This document shows positions 5,321 to 11,802 of a stretch of 21,802 nt of DNA, one piece after another. A model generated the notes under the pieces. It saw nothing but the letters and a program-made list of their open reading frames with translations, ran no database searches and was not told where the DNA came from. The stretch comes from a virus. The translations under genes were made by a program, and so were the position numbers. Location of the stretch: positions 1-21,802 of the IMG/VR virus record IMGVR_UViG_3300030085_004068, one strand, 5' to 3'. Position 1 is the first letter of the stretch, and the number at the start of each line of letters is the position of its first letter.

Positions 5321-5538
5321 CAGAACCCGAAAACTCCAAAGAAAAATACACTACCGCTAGTAGCATAGCTGATAAGAGCAGCAGCAAATCCAAGCATAGC
5401 AGTGCGTCCATTTAACTTCTCTGCCTTCTCTGCATAGGTCTCATATCCATAACGCTCTGCGTCAGTCTGAGACACATACATGCGTGGTTCTTTTGCAAAG
5501 AGATTCTGCTGACCACGCTCATTCGTTGTTACAGTCAT
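5320..5538 (-). CDS. hli: High-light-inducible protein (Hli)
   Basis: This 72-residue protein has the family layout: a polar N-terminal part of about 38 residues, then the signature AEKLNGRTAMLGF (residues 39-51) with E40, N43, R45 and M48, and a single membrane helix ending FFFGVFGF. It is expected to bind chlorophyll in the host thylakoid and protect photosystem II from excess light during infection. Cyanophages often carry several hli genes; this is the full-length one of two in the window. It has its own near-consensus promoter, with a leader of about 20 bases, and is followed by two coupled small membrane protein genes. Confidence 0.94.
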   Translation of the reverse strand: MTVTTNERGQQNLFAKEPRMYVSQTDAERYGYETYAEKAEKLNGRTAMLGFAAALISYATSGSVFFFGVFGF

Positions 5539-5564
5539 TTACTTAATGTTGTAAATCTTTACAT

Positions 5565-5593
5565 AGTATATAGTAAAAAAGCAGCCCTGTCAA
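5565..5593 (-). promoter_or_regulatory. Sigma70-type promoter TTGACA-17-TATACT before hli
   Basis: On the minus strand TTGACA (5588-5593) and TATACT (5565-5570) are 17 bases apart. The predicted start is near 5558, about 20 bases before the hli ATG at 5538. The -35 box sits in the loop and upper stem of the terminator that ends the previous gene, and the T-run of that terminator lies in the promoter spacer. Confidence 0.8.
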
Positions 5594-5603
5594 GGGCTGC
5601 TTT
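5575..5603 (-). terminator. Rho-independent terminator after the 61-aa gene
   Basis: A perfect 8-bp stem (GCAGCCCT at 5581-5588 with AGGGCTGC at 5593-5600) closes a 4-base loop and is extended by A-T pairs. On the minus strand a run of six T follows (5575-5580). It lies 8 bases after the stop codon at 5611. The stem could also terminate plus-strand transcripts, but no plus-strand gene is present. Confidence 0.88.
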
Positions 5604-5610
5604 GTAGTTG

Positions 5611-5796
5611 TTAATACTCATCTTCTAAGTAAGACCGACATGTGTCAGGATTTTTAGAGCAAAACTGACGGACATATCCATGAACATCTTCTTCTACATC
5701 ATGATGATATAAATTATGCATTACGCCAACCAAAATCAAAAAACCCACAAGCAACAAATTCAAGTGGGTAACTGGAGAGAGGAGAATTCTTTTCAT
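5611..5796 (-). CDS. Small membrane or exported protein, unknown (61 aa)
   Basis: A short basic N-terminus is followed by a hydrophobic segment (about residues 12-28, LNLLLVGFLILVGVMHN) and a polar, acidic tail with two cysteines (FCSKNPDTC). It may be a membrane-anchored protein or a small secreted one. No family recognised. The gene lies between two terminators, so it forms its own short unit, or depends on readthrough of the terminator upstream. A start-like ATGAAAAGA also occurs 14 bases upstream but stops after five codons. Confidence 0.65.
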   Translation of the reverse strand: MKRILLSPVTHLNLLLVGFLILVGVMHNLYHHDVEEDVHGYVRQFCSKNPDTCRSYLEDEY

Positions 5797-5810
5797 AAAA
5801 ATCTTTTCAT

Positions 5811-5840
5811 AAAAAAAGTGGGTCCCTCGTCAGGGACCCA
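5811..5840 (-). terminator. Rho-independent terminator after the porin-like gene
   Basis: A perfect 9-bp stem (TGGGTCCCT at 5819-5827 with AGGGACCCA at 5832-5840) closes a 4-base loop. On the minus strand a run of seven T follows (5811-5817). It lies about 40 bases after the stop codon at 5881 and is the best-formed terminator in the window. Confidence 0.9.
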
Positions 5841-5880
5841 AACACCTTGATGTTTAATATTAACTTTTACGACTTACAAC

Positions 5881-6252
5881 TCAGAAGCTGTACTTGACGC
5901 CCAGTTTTGCACCGTATCCACGGTCGATGTCATCATCGCCAGAGCCGATGAAGGAGACTTCACCATATGCACCCAGGGAGTCGGTGATAGCGAGTCCCAG
6001 ACCTGCCTTACCGGAAGGAACGGTCTCAGCATCGCCACCATCAGGGCTGACGTATGAAGCGCCTGCTTGAACGTAGTATGAAGCAGACTCACCAATAGGA
6101 CCTTCGTAGCCTACGTGGAAATCGGTGGTAGCACCAGAGTAGTCAGCGCCAGTCCAGCCAGCGTTGGTCTCTACGTTAACATAGGGGCCTGCAACAGCAG
6201 CGCCAGCAGAAACGGACAGTGCAGCGGTCGCTGCGAATACAGATTTGATCAT
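5881..6252 (-). CDS. Secreted small beta-barrel (porin-like) outer-membrane protein
   Basis: The protein has 123 residues. A signal peptide of about 21 residues (hydrophobic, Ala-rich, ending AVA) precedes alternating hydrophobic and polar strands separated by Gly/Asp/Ser turns, and the chain ends in GVKYSF. A terminal aromatic residue is the usual recognition signal for the outer-membrane assembly machinery. Length allows about 8 strands, so it could be a small barrel like OmpX/OmpA domains. Base composition here is visibly more GC-rich than in the neighbours. The gene is a single-gene unit: a strong Shine-Dalgarno sequence (AAGAGG, 8-9 bases before the ATG), two candidate promoters upstream and a strong terminator downstream. 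It may alter host outer-membrane properties or block superinfection; this is inference. A virion protein is the alternative. Confidence 0.72.
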   Translation of the reverse strand: MIKSVFAATAALSVSAGAAVAGPYVNVETNAGWTGADYSGATTDFHVGYEGPIGESASYYVQAGASYVSPDGGDAETVPSGKAGLGLAITDSLGAYGEVSFIGSGDDDIDRGYGAKLGVKYSF

Positions 6253-6329
6253 TTTTGATACCTCTTAGTTTTCTTGCGGAGTGGATACCCGCAGATGATG
6301 GATCGGTTCGACATCCGATCGCTTTAGTA

Positions 6330-6358
6330 ATTGTACTACCTCTTGGTAGTGTTGTCAA
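6330..6358 (-). promoter_or_regulatory. Sigma70-type promoter TTGACA-17-TACAAT with operator-like dyad
   Basis: On the minus strand TTGACA (6353-6358) and TACAAT (6330-6335) are 17 bases apart. The spacer is almost filled by the perfect inverted repeat ACTACC-4-GGTAGT (6335-6350), which looks like a repressor-binding site. The predicted transcript start is near 6322, giving a leader of about 70 bases that begins with a stable hairpin. Confidence 0.8.
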
Positions 6359-6419
6359 CAGATCTGTTCGCGATTAATTGAGGCGTTCGATTTGTTGTAA
6401 TTTGTAACGTCACAGTCAG

Positions 6420-6427
6420 TATTTATA
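6420..6427 (-). promoter_or_regulatory. T4-type late promoter TATAAATA
   Basis: On the minus strand this reads TATAAATA, a perfect match to the T4 late promoter recognised by the gp55-type sigma factor. It lies in non-coding DNA, 14 bases after the stop of the last glycan gene, and points towards the porin-like gene. A transcript from here would have a leader of about 160 bases. Confidence 0.65.
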
Positions 6428-6440
6428 CCTGTAACAAAAT

Positions 6441-7244
6441 CTACTCGTTTTTAGTAGGTTCGGAAGTCCTGCCAATGTATGGGTTAAGATCCGTAATTTG
6501 ATCTACGGTCATTTGTGCTCCCATCTGTTGCCAGAAGTTCAAGATGCCATTGTAACTATTCTTGTGAAAAACGTCAACATGCTCAGGATGAATTGAAGAA
6601 CCTAGTTCACATCTATACAAAAGCAATGGAGTCGCGAAAGTTACTCCAGAATTATACACCAAGTCATCAGCAACTGGCCTTGGTTTTACACCATTATCAA
6701 GTTTATACTTTTCTCCTCTGACATGATTCCTTACTAACTTCTCAGCATGATGTCTGGTGATGACATAACATGCAGTGGAGAAATCATTAATGAAACGATA
6801 ATGCACAGGGACAACAATGTCACCCGTACAAATAATGGCAAGTTGAATTACATCCCAAGCATATGGAGCCCGTGCAATAAAGTCCTTCCAAGTAAAGTTC
6901 CAGAAGTGAACCGTATCCAAGTTACAATCATCTTCCATGATGACTGCATATGGAGAATCAGAGGTGTTCAACCAATGATTAAGTGCTTTTAGATGAGAAG
7001 TAGTGCATCCAATCTCACCCGATGACATCATATCAGGATACTTACCCTTAATGATACTGCTGAGATCATCATCTCTACCATCGTAAGCAGAGATGCGTTC
7101 ATAGTTTTCTACACCCCAATACTTGAATTGGTCTTCCATATACTTTCTTCTTTCTGGTTGCCCGTCAAGATTAAGATAGTAAATGGGCCCGAATCCATCT
7201 AACTTGTATTGTGCTTTATTCTTATCTAAATTTTCAAATCCCAT
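6441..7244 (-). CDS. GT25-family glycosyltransferase (LPS type)
   Basis: The 267-residue protein matches the GT25 family of LPS glycosyltransferases (LgtB/LgtE/Lex type, usually galactosyl- or glucosyltransferases). Visible signatures are YLNLDGQPERR (residues 23-33) at the start of the fold, GEIGCTTSHLKAL (76-88), and the acidic motif MEDD (103-106) that takes the place of DxD. It probably adds one hexose to a lipopolysaccharide or oligosaccharide acceptor, using a nucleotide sugar in the host cytoplasm. It is the last gene of the glycan island; the upstream stop lies two bases before its ATG. A second, shorter GT25-like gene lies at 11149-11802. Confidence 0.88.
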   Translation of the reverse strand: MGFENLDKNKAQYKLDGFGPIYYLNLDGQPERRKYMEDQFKYWGVENYERISAYDGRDDDLSSIIKGKYPDMMSSGEIGCTTSHLKALNHWLNTSDSPYAVIMEDDCNLDTVHFWNFTWKDFIARAPYAWDVIQLAIICTGDIVVPVHYRFINDFSTACYVITRHHAEKLVRNHVRGEKYKLDNGVKPRPVADDLVYNSGVTFATPLLLYRCELGSSIHPEHVDVFHKNSYNGILNFWQQMGAQMTVDQITDLNPYIGRTSEPTKNE

Positions 7245-7246
7245 GA

Positions 7247-8074
7247 TCAGATAAAGTCTTTAATAATTTGGTTGAATACTTCTGCTTTTTTTCTAATTGG
7301 ATCTTCCTTCGTTTTCCAGGAGGATTGCGTGTGCCAATTTGTTCCTGCCCTATAGTGCAAGAACTTATTTTCTAAGTGTAACTCAAAGCTAAATCCACCT
7401 TCTGGTTTTGTCCACATATCATCATTGTTTCCAAATACCAAACTAATACCATTGTATTCTTCTGGATACTCTGGACAGTCATCAGGTGTAGTGCCACCCT
7501 CATTCACATTCTTAAATTTGACATTATTCTTTAGGAACCAGTAGTAAAGATGTCCACCAATATCAGTCATGTTTCCTTCAACATTTCCATCAGAAAAATT
7601 TAAGTCAGGATCAATCTTGGTAATCTCAGACATGTTAAAGAACATGATCCCATTCCAGATATACTCAATTGGTCCTCTAACTTGGAGAGAACCAGCAATC
7701 ACTTCGTCTTTAATGTATTCCTCAATAGAAAATTCATCCAAGAGAAACATATCTGAGTCACAGAAAAGAACCATGTCTTCATCATGTTTCTCTTTGATAA
7801 TGGTATCATATGTCCACTGAATCGTCTCAGTAGCGTGTCTGGCTCCTGCAAGAGGATTATCAAACTTCTTGTTAGGATTTTGTGGTTTACGATAATATTT
7901 GATCCCGTAAATATCACAAACGCTTTTGAACTCTTCAGTGATGGATTCCTCCATGGAATCATCGACTACATTGAATTGCCAATCTTCATCTTTCAGAAAA
8001 GTTTTGAACAATCTATATTGTGTTTCAACAAAGTCAGGCCTGTTTACAACAGACGTAAAAATTTGAGTGGTCAT
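7247..8074 (-). CDS. GT-A-type glycosyltransferase
   Basis: The protein has 275 residues. An N-terminal nucleotide-binding half carries the metal/nucleotide motif DSD (D106-D108, in LFCDSDMFLLD) typical of GT-A folds. The C-terminal part is rich in Trp, Tyr and His (for example HYRAGTNWH), which is common in acceptor-binding regions. I cannot place it in a numbered family with confidence. The ATG overlaps the stop of the upstream epimerase gene as ATGA. Following an epimerase and an activated-heptose module, it may transfer the sugar those enzymes make; this is inference from gene order. Confidence 0.75.
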   Translation of the reverse strand: MTTQIFTSVVNRPDFVETQYRLFKTFLKDEDWQFNVVDDSMEESITEEFKSVCDIYGIKYYRKPQNPNKKFDNPLAGARHATETIQWTYDTIIKEKHDEDMVLFCDSDMFLLDEFSIEEYIKDEVIAGSLQVRGPIEYIWNGIMFFNMSEITKIDPDLNFSDGNVEGNMTDIGGHLYYWFLKNNVKFKNVNEGGTTPDDCPEYPEEYNGISLVFGNNDDMWTKPEGGFSFELHLENKFLHYRAGTNWHTQSSWKTKEDPIRKKAEVFNQIIKDFI

Positions 8075-8979
8075 GCATTCTCCTTCAGTTTATTCTTTAC
8101 CCATTGCTCGATTGATACAGTTGGTTCCCATCCAATAACTCTCTTTATTTTATCAATGTTTGCCAGACTTGTCTGCGCTTCACCAGGTCTTGGATCAATA
8201 TGAATCTGATTATCGGTGATTAGATTTGCAAGATCTTTTACTGAAATATTACTTCCACTACCGACGTTATATACCTCCCCGAAATGCTTTGGTTCCAATT
8301 CCTTCAAAGCAGAAAGAACATTTGCCCTTGCAACATCTTTGACGTAAATAAAATCTCTCCTCTGCTTTCCATCACCGACAATTGTCAGAGGTTCTCCTGC
8401 AGCATGTTGCCTGAAGAAAATACCTGTGACAGGAGCATATTGTCCTCTAGTAGGGGCTCCCTCACCAAAGACATTGAAATATCTAAAAACAATGGTTGGT
8501 AGATTATATAGTTCACTATACATCTTACACATTTTTTCACCAGAGATCTTAGAGACTGAATATGGATTCAGACAATCATCTGGCTGAGTCTCGATATTTG
8601 GGGAAGAATTCAGACCATATCCCGAAGAGGTCGAAGAATACATCACTCTCTTTACACCTGCCTCACGAGCACACTGTAAGACAGTGCAGGTGCCAAGAGA
8701 ATTGACTTTCACTGCATTGATCGGATTCTTGATTGCGGGACCAATGCGTGCCTCTGCAGCAGCATGAAACACATAATCAACATTCTTGTATAATTTTCTA
8801 GTCTTAGAATAGTTGAGAATACTTTCCTTATGATTCTCCACATCATCTCTCCAGACAAAGTTATCATTGTCTGAATATTCATTATCGATGACGACAACTT
8901 CATGTCCTAGTTTCAGAAGTTCCTCTACGATATGAGAACCAATAAATCCAGCACCACCAGTAACCAATGATTTAGTCAT
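8071..8979 (-). CDS. Nucleotide-sugar epimerase/dehydratase (extended SDR family)
   Basis: The 302-residue protein is an extended short-chain dehydrogenase acting on a nucleotide sugar. The NAD-binding motif TGGAGFIGSH is at residues 7-16 and the catalytic YxxxK pair is in NPYSVSKISGEK near residue 145, preceded by the serine/threonine-rich YSSTSSGYG. RYFNVFGEG and RRDFIYVKDVA are typical of the UDP-glucose/UDP-GlcNAc 4-epimerase group (GalE/WbpP-like). The exact substrate cannot be read from sequence. It starts 8 bases inside the end of the HAD-nucleotidyltransferase gene, so it may act on that gene's NDP-heptose product rather than on a UDP-hexose. Confidence 0.85.
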   Translation of the reverse strand: MTKSLVTGGAGFIGSHIVEELLKLGHEVVVIDNEYSDNDNFVWRDDVENHKESILNYSKTRKLYKNVDYVFHAAAEARIGPAIKNPINAVKVNSLGTCTVLQCAREAGVKRVMYSSTSSGYGLNSSPNIETQPDDCLNPYSVSKISGEKMCKMYSELYNLPTIVFRYFNVFGEGAPTRGQYAPVTGIFFRQHAAGEPLTIVGDGKQRRDFIYVKDVARANVLSALKELEPKHFGEVYNVGSGSNISVKDLANLITDNQIHIDPRPGEAQTSLANIDKIKRVIGWEPTVSIEQWVKNKLKENA

Positions 8980-9718
8980 AATCTTCTCTTTTGAAATTTT
9001 CGATGGATTGATAAATTTTAGTCTTTAATTTAGTCGTTGAATATCCGTGGTCTCTACTAAGCCATACTATCGGAATATGAATGTCTATGCCAGTGTATGA
9101 ACCATCAATATAATCAGATCCAAGGAACCTCATGTCATATTTTCCACTCCTCAAAAAGTCATGGAACTGATTTTCAGTATGATAATAAACAACATCGTCC
9201 ACATTTTTGAGGGATCGCAATATTTCTTCTCTTTCTTCTGCAGTATGAACTGGTGTCATCTTATGTGCTCGTTCCATAGATGGATCTACATGAAGAGCAA
9301 CAGTGAGATGATTACAACTATTTTTAGCCTCTTCAAAGAGTCTCACATATCCTGGATGGATAACATCAAATGCACCTCCAATGATACCTTTTGTCAAAGG
9401 AAGAGATGCTTTCCAATCTTCAACATTGATACCTTTGTCATCCACAAAGAGATCTGCAGTAGGTTTATGAAACATTGGTTCCAACTCATGATACATCAAT
9501 CTCCACTGCCTCAACTGCATCTTAGTGAGAACAGTATGATCTATTCCAGATCCTCTCCCTCTGGCCGTCATGATAGTAATATGATGTCCCTGCTCATAAA
9601 GACGGTTAACTTGACTAATCATAAAGGGGATGGGATATGAATTCTCATAGTCAGGTTTCCCCTTTTCATTATTTGGTGTGACACATAGAGTGCCATCAAG
9701 ATCAAAACAATATCTCAT
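8972..9718 (-). CDS. Fused HAD phosphatase and cytidylyltransferase-like nucleotidyltransferase
   Basis: Two domains are joined in 248 residues. Residues 1-105 or so form a HAD-type phosphatase: DLDGT (6-10), TARG (51-54) and DDK (93-95). From about 108 the chain is a nucleotidyltransferase of the glycerol-3-phosphate cytidylyltransferase/HldE type: GGAFDVIHPGYVRLF (114-128) and the signature YSTTKLK near the C-terminus. The usual HxGH is HPGY here. The start is the ATG at 9718, overlapping the upstream stop as ATGA; a longer frame to 9751 lies inside gmhA. Following heptose kinase and isomerase genes, it could remove the C7 phosphate of heptose 1,7-bisphosphate and then load the sugar with a nucleotide, completing NDP-heptose synthesis in one protein. 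Confidence 0.82.
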   Translation of the reverse strand: MRYCFDLDGTLCVTPNNEKGKPDYENSYPIPFMISQVNRLYEQGHHITIMTARGRGSGIDHTVLTKMQLRQWRLMYHELEPMFHKPTADLFVDDKGINVEDWKASLPLTKGIIGGAFDVIHPGYVRLFEEAKNSCNHLTVALHVDPSMERAHKMTPVHTAEEREEILRSLKNVDDVVYYHTENQFHDFLRSGKYDMRFLGSDYIDGSYTGIDIHIPIVWLSRDHGYSTTKLKTKIYQSIENFKREDYD

Positions 9719-10218
9719 ACTACTCCATGCAAGAAGATTTGATGAACACACTCAACAACACCATATGATTCACTATCAACATGATAGTTCCACAAAGCAT
9801 ACTGAGACTTTCTCCTTAGGGAATTGTGTGGGTGAAATCCTGTAAGAACTCCATATTTAATACCATACTTTTCACAATGCCTCATGCAATTAAGGATATT
9901 AATTGATTCTCCACCAGAACTCATAAGAACAACAAGAGTTCCTGGTTCTGCATGATACTCCAAAAACTTTTGATATGCATTCTCATATCCAAAGTCATTA
10001 GCTAACATTGTCAGCATTGAGGGATCAGAGAATACACACACCCTCTTCATGTGAAACTTCATGTAATCCTGAGAGATATGAGAAGCAACAGAATTGCTGC
10101 CACCATTTCCCAGGATTATAATCCGTTCATGTTCATTGAATGCTTTTTGATACTTCTCAAACTCACTTTCCATGTGAGCCTTTTCTAAAGTATCAATATA
10201 TTCTCTAAATGGATTCAC
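9715..10218 (-). CDS. gmhA: Sedoheptulose-7-phosphate isomerase (SIS domain)
   Basis: This is a SIS-domain phosphosugar isomerase of the GmhA type, which turns sedoheptulose 7-phosphate into D-glycero-D-manno-heptose 7-phosphate, the first step to nucleotide-activated heptose. The motif GNGGSNSVASHIS (37-49) and the later LMSSGGES are the two phosphosugar-binding loops. I chose the GTG at 10218 because a GGAG Shine-Dalgarno sequence lies six bases before it; an ATG at 10242 would add eight residues but has no visible ribosome site and a longer overlap with the kinase gene. At about 167 residues it is slightly shorter than E. coli GmhA (192). The heptose kinase is upstream and the HAD-nucleotidyltransferase downstream, which supports the assignment. 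Confidence 0.85.
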   Translation of the reverse strand: MNPFREYIDTLEKAHMESEFEKYQKAFNEHERIIILGNGGSNSVASHISQDYMKFHMKRVCVFSDPSMLTMLANDFGYENAYQKFLEYHAEPGTLVVLMSSGGESINILNCMRHCEKYGIKYGVLTGFHPHNSLRRKSQYALWNYHVDSESYGVVECVHQIFLHGVV

Positions 10219-11152
10219 CCGTAACTCCAGTTGAAATAACATTAATTTTAACTTTGTCGAAAGGAATTGTCAAGGAGTTCTTCTTAGAAAAAGTCAAGAA
10301 AAATCCACCGTTCCCAGCACCACAAAGTTTATGAGCAATTACATTTTGACACATTTCCAGAGTATTATCGATAAAAGAAACCCGATCATTCTCAGTAATC
10401 GAAGAACTTGTCTTCTTTTTTTGTGTCCATGCACTATTTAACTCACTTAGGAAGTCATCATAATTTGATTGATTGATGTGGTCATATGCACTATTCAAGT
10501 TATCGAGTAGTGGCTTTATCTTTTCAATATTACAACTCAACTCTTTCAGTATTTTCTTTGAGTTTCTAGTTACACCAGTGAAAACCAGGTGCATATCATA
10601 CTTCTCAAATAATTCCGTGGGAAGATATTCATACTTAATGCTACCATCTCGGAAAAATTCCATTCTCTTAAATCCACCCATACCACATCCATAAGGATCT
10701 TGATATCCACAGTAAGGATTGAACTTGAGTTCGAGTTCATATGCAAGTTTACATATTTCCGAATCAGTCATTTGCTGATCTTTAAAAATGCAGCAGGCTT
10801 TGATAAGAGAAATAATGTATGATGAGGATGAAGCAAGTCCACTTCCTTGGGAATATGCGTCACTTGTAAGTGTCACCTGAACTGGTGGCATTTCAAAGTG
10901 CTCCAGGACAACTCTCACAACCTCATTATCAATCTCCTCAACAGAAGATACCTCTTCTCTTCTTGAATAGTTGATGATATATTTGTGCTTATCTTTATTA
11001 AATCCAAACTTATCTTGACTGATGGTCACATAAGTTTTTAAGTCACAAGTAAAACTCATAACGGATCCATATCCATACTCTTTGACAAAGTATGGATTGT
11101 CAGTAGATCCACCGAACAAAGAAATCCTAAGAGGACAAGAGGCAATAATCAT
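10205..11152 (-). CDS. hddA: D-glycero-D-manno-heptose 7-phosphate kinase-like GHMP kinase
   Basis: The 315-residue protein is a GHMP-family sugar kinase. The N-terminus (SCPLRISLFGGSTDNPYF, residues 5-22) is typical of the HddA and fucokinase-like branch. The ATP-binding glycine/serine loop GSGLASSSS is at residues 103-111, and the C-terminal LCGAGNGGFFL is the third family motif. HddA phosphorylates C1 of D-glycero-D-manno-heptose 7-phosphate. The gmhA gene overlaps its end and the HAD-nucleotidyltransferase follows, so the three steps to activated heptose are consecutive. The ATG overlaps the stop of the upstream GT25-like gene as ATGA. Gene symbol by family and context. Confidence 0.85.
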   Translation of the reverse strand: MIIASCPLRISLFGGSTDNPYFVKEYGYGSVMSFTCDLKTYVTISQDKFGFNKDKHKYIINYSRREEVSSVEEIDNEVVRVVLEHFEMPPVQVTLTSDAYSQGSGLASSSSYIISLIKACCIFKDQQMTDSEICKLAYELELKFNPYCGYQDPYGCGMGGFKRMEFFRDGSIKYEYLPTELFEKYDMHLVFTGVTRNSKKILKELSCNIEKIKPLLDNLNSAYDHINQSNYDDFLSELNSAWTQKKKTSSSITENDRVSFIDNTLEMCQNVIAHKLCGAGNGGFFLTFSKKNSLTIPFDKVKINVISTGVTGESI

Positions 11153-11802
11153 AAGACAGGTTCTGGGAGGAAGAGTTGTGGAATTGGTTGAACAATTTCA
11201 ATTGATTGTTGATTAGACAACTTTTCATAGGTCACTGTTTGATTCCCATCAGAGCTTGTCTGATAGAAATATGGATCGTCAAAAGCATAAACATTATAAA
11301 ATCTCATAATTTCAGCGACCTGAACATCATAGAAACTTTGGATTTCATATCCAGCAAAACTACATGCTCTCTGTGCTGCTTTGATCCACTCATCACTGAG
11401 ATACAAGATTGCATGACCACTAAGCATGTTTCTGATTCTGACAATGTTGTTCCCAACCTTTTCATGCTGAACACAGGGACCAGAGTGACCATTCATTCTT
11501 CCCCATCCAGAGATGCCGAGATAAAAAGCATCAGCATCATCAGGAATATCGATGATAGGTTCCCAGTTCTTCAGAGCAATATCATCCTCCAAAAGAACAA
11601 AAGGCCCAGACTGCAGGGTGTCTAAAACATCCGCAACAGTCTGAGCACAACCAGCAAATCCATTCTGATGTGATTTTGCATCAATTCTATAATACTCTTC
11701 GATTTCAAGAGAGGAAAGTAACTCTTCCATCTTCTCCATTCTTTCTGGTTGCCGCTCCAGATTGATATAGTAGAAGGGGACTTTTCTAAGATCTAAGTTC
11801 AT
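11149..11802 (-). CDS. GT25-like glycosyltransferase, short form
   Basis: The protein has 217 residues. The opening YYINLERQPERMEKM (residues 11-25) and the acidic LEDD (71-74) match GT25 glycosyltransferases and the second gene of this type at 6441-7244. The usual GxxGCxxSH segment is reduced: here NGFAGCAQTVADVL (47-60), with no SH pair, and the chain is about 50 residues shorter than its relative. It may be a divergent or specialised transferase, and activity is less sure. The start at 11802 lies 17 bases inside the end of the GT6 gene. There is no frameshift visible. Confidence 0.75.
   Translation of the reverse strand: MNLDLRKVPFYYINLERQPERMEKMEELLSSLEIEEYYRIDAKSHQNGFAGCAQTVADVLDTLQSGPFVLLEDDIALKNWEPIIDIPDDADAFYLGISGWGRMNGHSGPCVQHEKVGNNIVRIRNMLSGHAILYLSDEWIKAAQRACSFAGYEIQSFYDVQVAEIMRFYNVYAFDDPYFYQTSSDGNQTVTYEKLSNQQSIEIVQPIPQLFLPEPVL

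Larger units (their letters stand above)
6253..6440 (-). other. 188-base non-coding leader/promoter region of the porin-like gene
   Basis: This is the longest stretch without a gene in the window. It holds, in the minus-strand direction, the end of the glycan operon, a T4-type late promoter box, a sigma70-type promoter with a dyad in its spacer, a hairpin at 6301-6320 (GATCGG with CCGATC) that would lie at the 5' end of the transcript, a weaker pairing (TTGCGG with CCGCAG near 6274-6295) and the ribosome binding site. No convincing terminator for the glycan operon is visible here. Confidence 0.7.

Noticed and set aside
9719-9751. Eleven-residue N-terminal extension of the HAD-nucleotidyltransferase
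   Set aside because: The HAD motif begins right after the ATG at 9718, which forms an ATGA overlap with gmhA; the extension lies inside gmhA.
11149-11802. The short GT25-like gene as a broken pseudogene
   Set aside because: The frame is intact with overlapping neighbours on both sides and keeps the key acidic motif; shortness alone does not show decay.
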